A stretch of 9,515 bases of DNA from JBEBXQ01 sp040391535 (GTDB lineage: Bacteria > Bacteroidota > Bacteroidia > Cytophagales > Spirosomataceae). Below, piece after piece: positions 7,386-9,515 of the stretch; position 1 is the first letter of the stretch, and the number at the start of each line of letters is the position of its first letter. The stretch is from NCBI GenBank assembly GCA_040391535.1, contig JBEBXQ010000162.1:1-9515 (forward strand), written 5' to 3'. Both the position numbers and the translations under genes were made by a program. The notes below the pieces were generated by a model that ran no database searches, was not told where the DNA came from, and saw only the letters and a list, made by a program, of their open reading frames with translations.

Positions 7386-7754
7386 ATGGAAAATCTAATT
7401 TCGATCGTAGAAATCCCCGTCGCGGACTTTTTCAGAGCTGTCACCTTTTATCAGGCAATTTTAGACGTCAGCATTGAAGAAACGGAAATGGATGGAATGC
7501 AAATGGGCGTATTGCCTGGTAATGGTGAAACCGTCAATGTCGTACTGGTAAAGGGAGATGGATATCAGCCTTCAGCGGCGGGTGCGTTAATTTATCTGAA
7601 TGCCGGCAACAATTTACAGCTTGCCTTAGATAAAATTGAACCAAACGGAGGAAAAATTATAATGCCGAAAACCGAAATCAGCCCTGAAATGGGCTTCTTT
7701 GCATTGTTCATGGATACAGAAGGGAATAGGTTGGGATTGCATGCTATCCGCTAA
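7386..7754 (+). CDS. VOC-fold (glyoxalase/bleomycin-resistance-like) protein
   Basis: A 122-residue single-domain-length VOC protein with two beta-alpha-beta modules. Module one begins ISIVEIPVADFFRAVTFYQAIL (5-26), with the usual D-x-x-R-A-x-x-F-Y pattern. Module two ends in GGKIIMPKTEISP (88-100) and GFFALFMDTEGNRLGLHA (103-120). By eye alignment to glyoxalase I, the first metal-ligand position is Ile7 and the last is Gly117, so the canonical His/Glu metal site seems absent; it may be a metal-free or binding-only VOC protein and is unlikely to be a true glyoxalase I. It is cytoplasmic (no signal). It starts 73 bp after the AraC-type gene and is the last member of the run of four genes. Stand-alone VOC proteins of this type are common next to such regulators in Bacteroidota; the substrate is unknown. 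Confidence 0.88.
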   Translation: MENLISIVEIPVADFFRAVTFYQAILDVSIEETEMDGMQMGVLPGNGETVNVVLVKGDGYQPSAAGALIYLNAGNNLQLALDKIEPNGGKIIMPKTEISPEMGFFALFMDTEGNRLGLHAIR

Positions 7755-7814
7755 TGAATTAACAGAGGGGTGAGAAGTTTATATATTCATCATTTTGTAT
7801 AAAAAATCTGGCAT

Positions 7815-7849
7815 ATTTACCCCCTGTTCCTGTTAATTTATCCCCCTGT
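7815..7849. repeat. Two direct repeats ATTTA(T)CCCCCTGT upstream of the hydrolase gene
   Basis: ATTTACCCCCTGT (7815-7827) and ATTTATCCCCCTGT (7836-7849) are 13- and 14-base copies differing by one inserted T. The C5 tracts are 22 bases apart, close to two helical turns. They lie in the 153-bp gap before the hydrolase gene. A tandem, helically phased pair is the usual form of a binding site for a dimeric activator such as an AraC-type protein; that interpretation is inference. No convincing -33/-7 promoter was found beside them. Confidence 0.4.
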
Positions 7850-7907
7850 ATTTCTGTCGGAAACTGCTTAAATTGTCAGCCATATATTTAGAGCCGGTTA
7901 CCGGTAA

Positions 7908-8825
7908 ATGGTGGAAATGAAAGAACGGATAATATATTTTGCATGGGTTATACTGACACTGGCTTCATGCAACAGGAAAGATACAAAAATGACAATGAAA
8001 GATGGAACAACAACCGATTCGCTGACATTTGAAAGCGGCTATTCTGAGGTGAACGGGCTGAACATGTATTATGAAATTTACGCACCGGCCGGCCAGTCTG
8101 ATGGAGAATATATACCTCTGGTATTGATTCACGGCGGGGGTTCCACCATCCAGACGACCTTCGGCAGGATCATTCCTTCTCTTGCTCAGCACAGGGTGCT
8201 GATCGGAGTGGAGCTACAGGCGCATGGCCGGTCAGGTGACCGGAGTACCGGAATTTCATTTGAGCAGGATGCTGATGATGTAGCCCGGTTACTGGAAAAT
8301 CTGCAGATTACAAAAGCTGATATTTTCGGCTTCAGCAACGGTGGAAATACAGCGTTACAGATGGCTGTCAGGCATCCGCAGCTTTGTAATAAGATTATAG
8401 CAGGGTCGGTATTATTGAAAAGGGATGGGACATTTCCGCAGTTCTGGGAATTTATGAAGAATGCAACCTTTGACCAGATGCCGCAACAATACAAAGATGC
8501 TTTTCTGAAGGTTAATCCTGACAGCTCAAAACTGATGAATATGCATCTTAAATGTGCCGACAGAATGGTTAATTTTAAAGAATTTTCAGACGAGCAGATT
8601 AAATCCGTTAAATCGCCTGTATTGCTTATCAACGGTGACCAGGATGTTGCAACATCTGAACATATAGTGGCTATGTCAAGGCTGATTCCTGATTGCAGTT
8701 TAGCGATTATCCCGGGCGGACACGGAGCCTATATCGGGGAAATCACAACCTTACCTCCGGATTACAAAACCAATGCATTTATTGTGCCGGTAATTGAGAA
8801 ATTCCTGGATGAAAAACCAAGGTAA
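7908..8825 (+). CDS. Alpha/beta hydrolase, predicted lipoprotein
   Basis: A 305-residue alpha/beta-hydrolase-fold enzyme of the ester-hydrolase type, exported and lipid-anchored. The N-terminus is a type II signal peptide (ERIIYFAWVILTLASC) with lipobox LASC and Cys21 as the anchor. The second in-frame ATG at 7917 is an equally good start and gives a more typical signal peptide beginning MKERII. Catalytic elements: HGGG (75-78) for the oxyanion hole, GFSNGG with nucleophile Ser143, the acid in INGDQD (probably Asp246), and PGGHG with His272. All three triad positions are present, so it should be active. Asn and Arg follow the lipid Cys, with no strongly acidic export signal, so it could face the periplasm. 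It follows a 153-bp gap with direct repeats, so it may have its own promoter. The substrate (ester, lactone or peptide-like) cannot be told. Confidence 0.9.
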   Translation: MVEMKERIIYFAWVILTLASCNRKDTKMTMKDGTTTDSLTFESGYSEVNGLNMYYEIYAPAGQSDGEYIPLVLIHGGGSTIQTTFGRIIPSLAQHRVLIGVELQAHGRSGDRSTGISFEQDADDVARLLENLQITKADIFGFSNGGNTALQMAVRHPQLCNKIIAGSVLLKRDGTFPQFWEFMKNATFDQMPQQYKDAFLKVNPDSSKLMNMHLKCADRMVNFKEFSDEQIKSVKSPVLLINGDQDVATSEHIVAMSRLIPDCSLAIIPGGHGAYIGEITTLPPDYKTNAFIVPVIEKFLDEKPR

Positions 8826-8868
8826 TTAATTATCAGTATAGTAATCAGAAAACTAACCTATGTTGATT

Positions 8869-8886
8869 GATAATGTGATGATTATC
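8869..8886. repeat. Small inverted repeat upstream of the acetyltransferase gene
   Basis: GATAAT (8869-8874) and ATTATC (8881-8886) form a perfect 6-bp dyad with a 6-base spacer, 23 bases before the acetyltransferase ATG. It lies in an A/T-rich gap of 83 bp. It could be an operator for that gene, but short A/T dyads are common by chance. Confidence 0.2.
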
Positions 8887-8908
8887 TATTAAAATAATTG
8901 TATTGTGT

Positions 8909-9388
8909 ATGGAGGGACATACGAAAAAAAAGCCGGGGCTTACTATTGATGCTCTTAAAGTCAGGAAGGCAGTATCCGGCGATTTACCCGGTGTCTACAG
9001 GTTAATATGTGAACTTGAAAACGATATTTTTCAGTACGAGGTATTTGAGCAGATTTTTGAAGTGAATCTGAAAAAGCCGGACTGTATTTACCGGGTTGCT
9101 GAGCTTGAAAACAGGATAGTAGGCTTCATAAGCTTTCACATCCAGTACCTCTTACACCATTGTGGAGCGGTAGGGGAGGTGCAGGAATTCTGTATTGAAA
9201 AAGGTTGCAGAAATAAAGGAATAGGACGGTGCCTGATGAACGAGGTGAAGGAGTATGCAAGGCACAGAAACCTGATGAGTCTGGAGGTGACATCGAATAA
9301 AAAGAGGGCTGAAAACATAAAAGTGTATGAGCGGCTGGGTTTTAAATTGTCACACAATAAATTTACGATCAGGCGGGATGAATTATGA
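8909..9388 (+). CDS. GNAT N-acetyltransferase, PhnO-like
   Basis: A 159-residue Gcn5-related acetyltransferase that transfers acetyl from acetyl-CoA. From memory it resembles E. coli PhnO (aminoalkylphosphonate N-acetyltransferase) along most of its length: VYRLICELEND near the start, FISFHIQYLLHH (73-84) against the PhnO segment ending HLHH, then GEVQEFCI (89-96), where PhnO has GEIQELVV. The CoA-binding motif A is RNKGIG (101-106), and the C-terminal part has ENIKVYERLGFKLSHNKF (135-152). I chose the ATG at 8909; a TTG six bases upstream is also in frame but less likely. It is about 15 residues longer at the N-terminus than PhnO. It begins 83 bp after the hydrolase and is followed within 27-45 bp by a VOC gene. 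No phosphonate C-P lyase genes are in the window, so the amine it acetylates is open. Confidence 0.85.
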   Translation: MEGHTKKKPGLTIDALKVRKAVSGDLPGVYRLICELENDIFQYEVFEQIFEVNLKKPDCIYRVAELENRIVGFISFHIQYLLHHCGAVGEVQEFCIEKGCRNKGIGRCLMNEVKEYARHRNLMSLEVTSNKKRAENIKVYERLGFKLSHNKFTIRRDEL

Positions 9389-9415
9389 GCTTACCCCGGT
9401 TATTTTAGCTTATTA

Positions 9416-9515
9416 ATGAAACACAGACAGCAAATGAAGCCTGGAATTTCAGTATTAACTTTGGGCGTATCGGATCTGGAGAAGTCGGTATCGTTTTATC
9501 AGGACGGCCTGGGAT
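9416..9515 (+). CDS. VOC-fold protein, N-terminal fragment (cut by window end)
   Basis: The frame runs from ATG 9416 to the last base without a stop, encoding 33 residues. The sequence from the second in-frame ATG at 9434, MKPGISVLTLGVSDLEKSVS followed by FYQDGLG, is the typical opening of a stand-alone glyoxalase/bleomycin-resistance-like protein (beta strand, D-L-E-K-S, F-Y-x-D-x-L-G). The start at 9434 matches related proteins better than 9416, but both are possible. By eye the first metal-ligand position is Val rather than His. Its short distance from the acetyltransferase stop suggests co-transcription. The rest of the protein is outside the window. Confidence 0.78.
   Translation, partial: MKHRQQMKPGISVLTLGVSDLEKSVSFYQDGLG

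Noticed and set aside
7759..7836. TTAACAG / CTGTTAA inverted pair as a terminator after the VOC gene
   Set aside because: The arms are 7 bp, A/T-rich and 64 bases apart with no T tract, so a stable terminator hairpin is unlikely.
7883..7890. TATATTTA as a -7 promoter box for the hydrolase gene
   Set aside because: It misses the conserved final G and has no TTG at the required upstream spacing.
8186..8632. Antisense open frame of 148 codons over the hydrolase gene
   Set aside because: It overlaps the catalytic region of a well-supported hydrolase and shows Cys/Ser-rich composition with no family pattern.

Overview
The window looks like chromosomal DNA from a free-living member of the Bacteroidota, probably Cytophagales or a neighbouring order. 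The evidence is a SusC/SusD outer-membrane pair, a Bacteroidota-type lipoprotein signal, a site matching the Bacteroidota -33/-7 promoter consensus, start codons without a clear Shine-Dalgarno sequence, and moderate base composition. A genus such as Dyadobacter would fit, but that is only an impression. No tRNA, rRNA, CRISPR array, insertion sequence or phage gene was seen.

Layout. (1) 1-4396, + strand: a SusC-type TonB-dependent transporter cut off at its 5' end, followed 31 bp later by its SusD-type lipoprotein partner. Together they form one nutrient-import complex. A 13-bp perfect hairpin with flanking A and T runs (4414-4458) ends this operon and can also serve the converging gene. (2) 4531-4983, - strand: a single 150-residue unrecognised protein with a hydrophobic C-terminus and a plausible promoter of its own. 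(3) 5249-7754, + strand: four closely spaced genes for a RibD-C/DHFR-like reductase, a YdeI/OmdA-family protein, an AraC-family regulator and a VOC-fold protein. They probably form one regulated transcription unit. (4) 7908-8825: an alpha/beta hydrolase with a lipoprotein signal peptide, preceded by two near-identical direct repeats. (5) 8909-9388: a GNAT acetyltransferase closely resembling PhnO. (6) 9416-end: the first residues of a second VOC-fold protein, cut by the window edge.

How the genes may work together: SusC and SusD bind and import a glycan or other oligomer across the outer membrane. No glycan-degrading enzyme lies beside them in the window, so the substrate cannot be inferred. 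The right half is a run of small stand-alone enzymes (reductase, VOC proteins, hydrolase, acetyltransferase) of the type often linked to detoxification, resistance or small-molecule modification, with one local AraC-type regulator. I do not see a clearly new multi-gene system. The best candidates for a second look are the four-gene AraC cassette, the orphan membrane protein and the PhnO-like enzyme without phosphonate genes.
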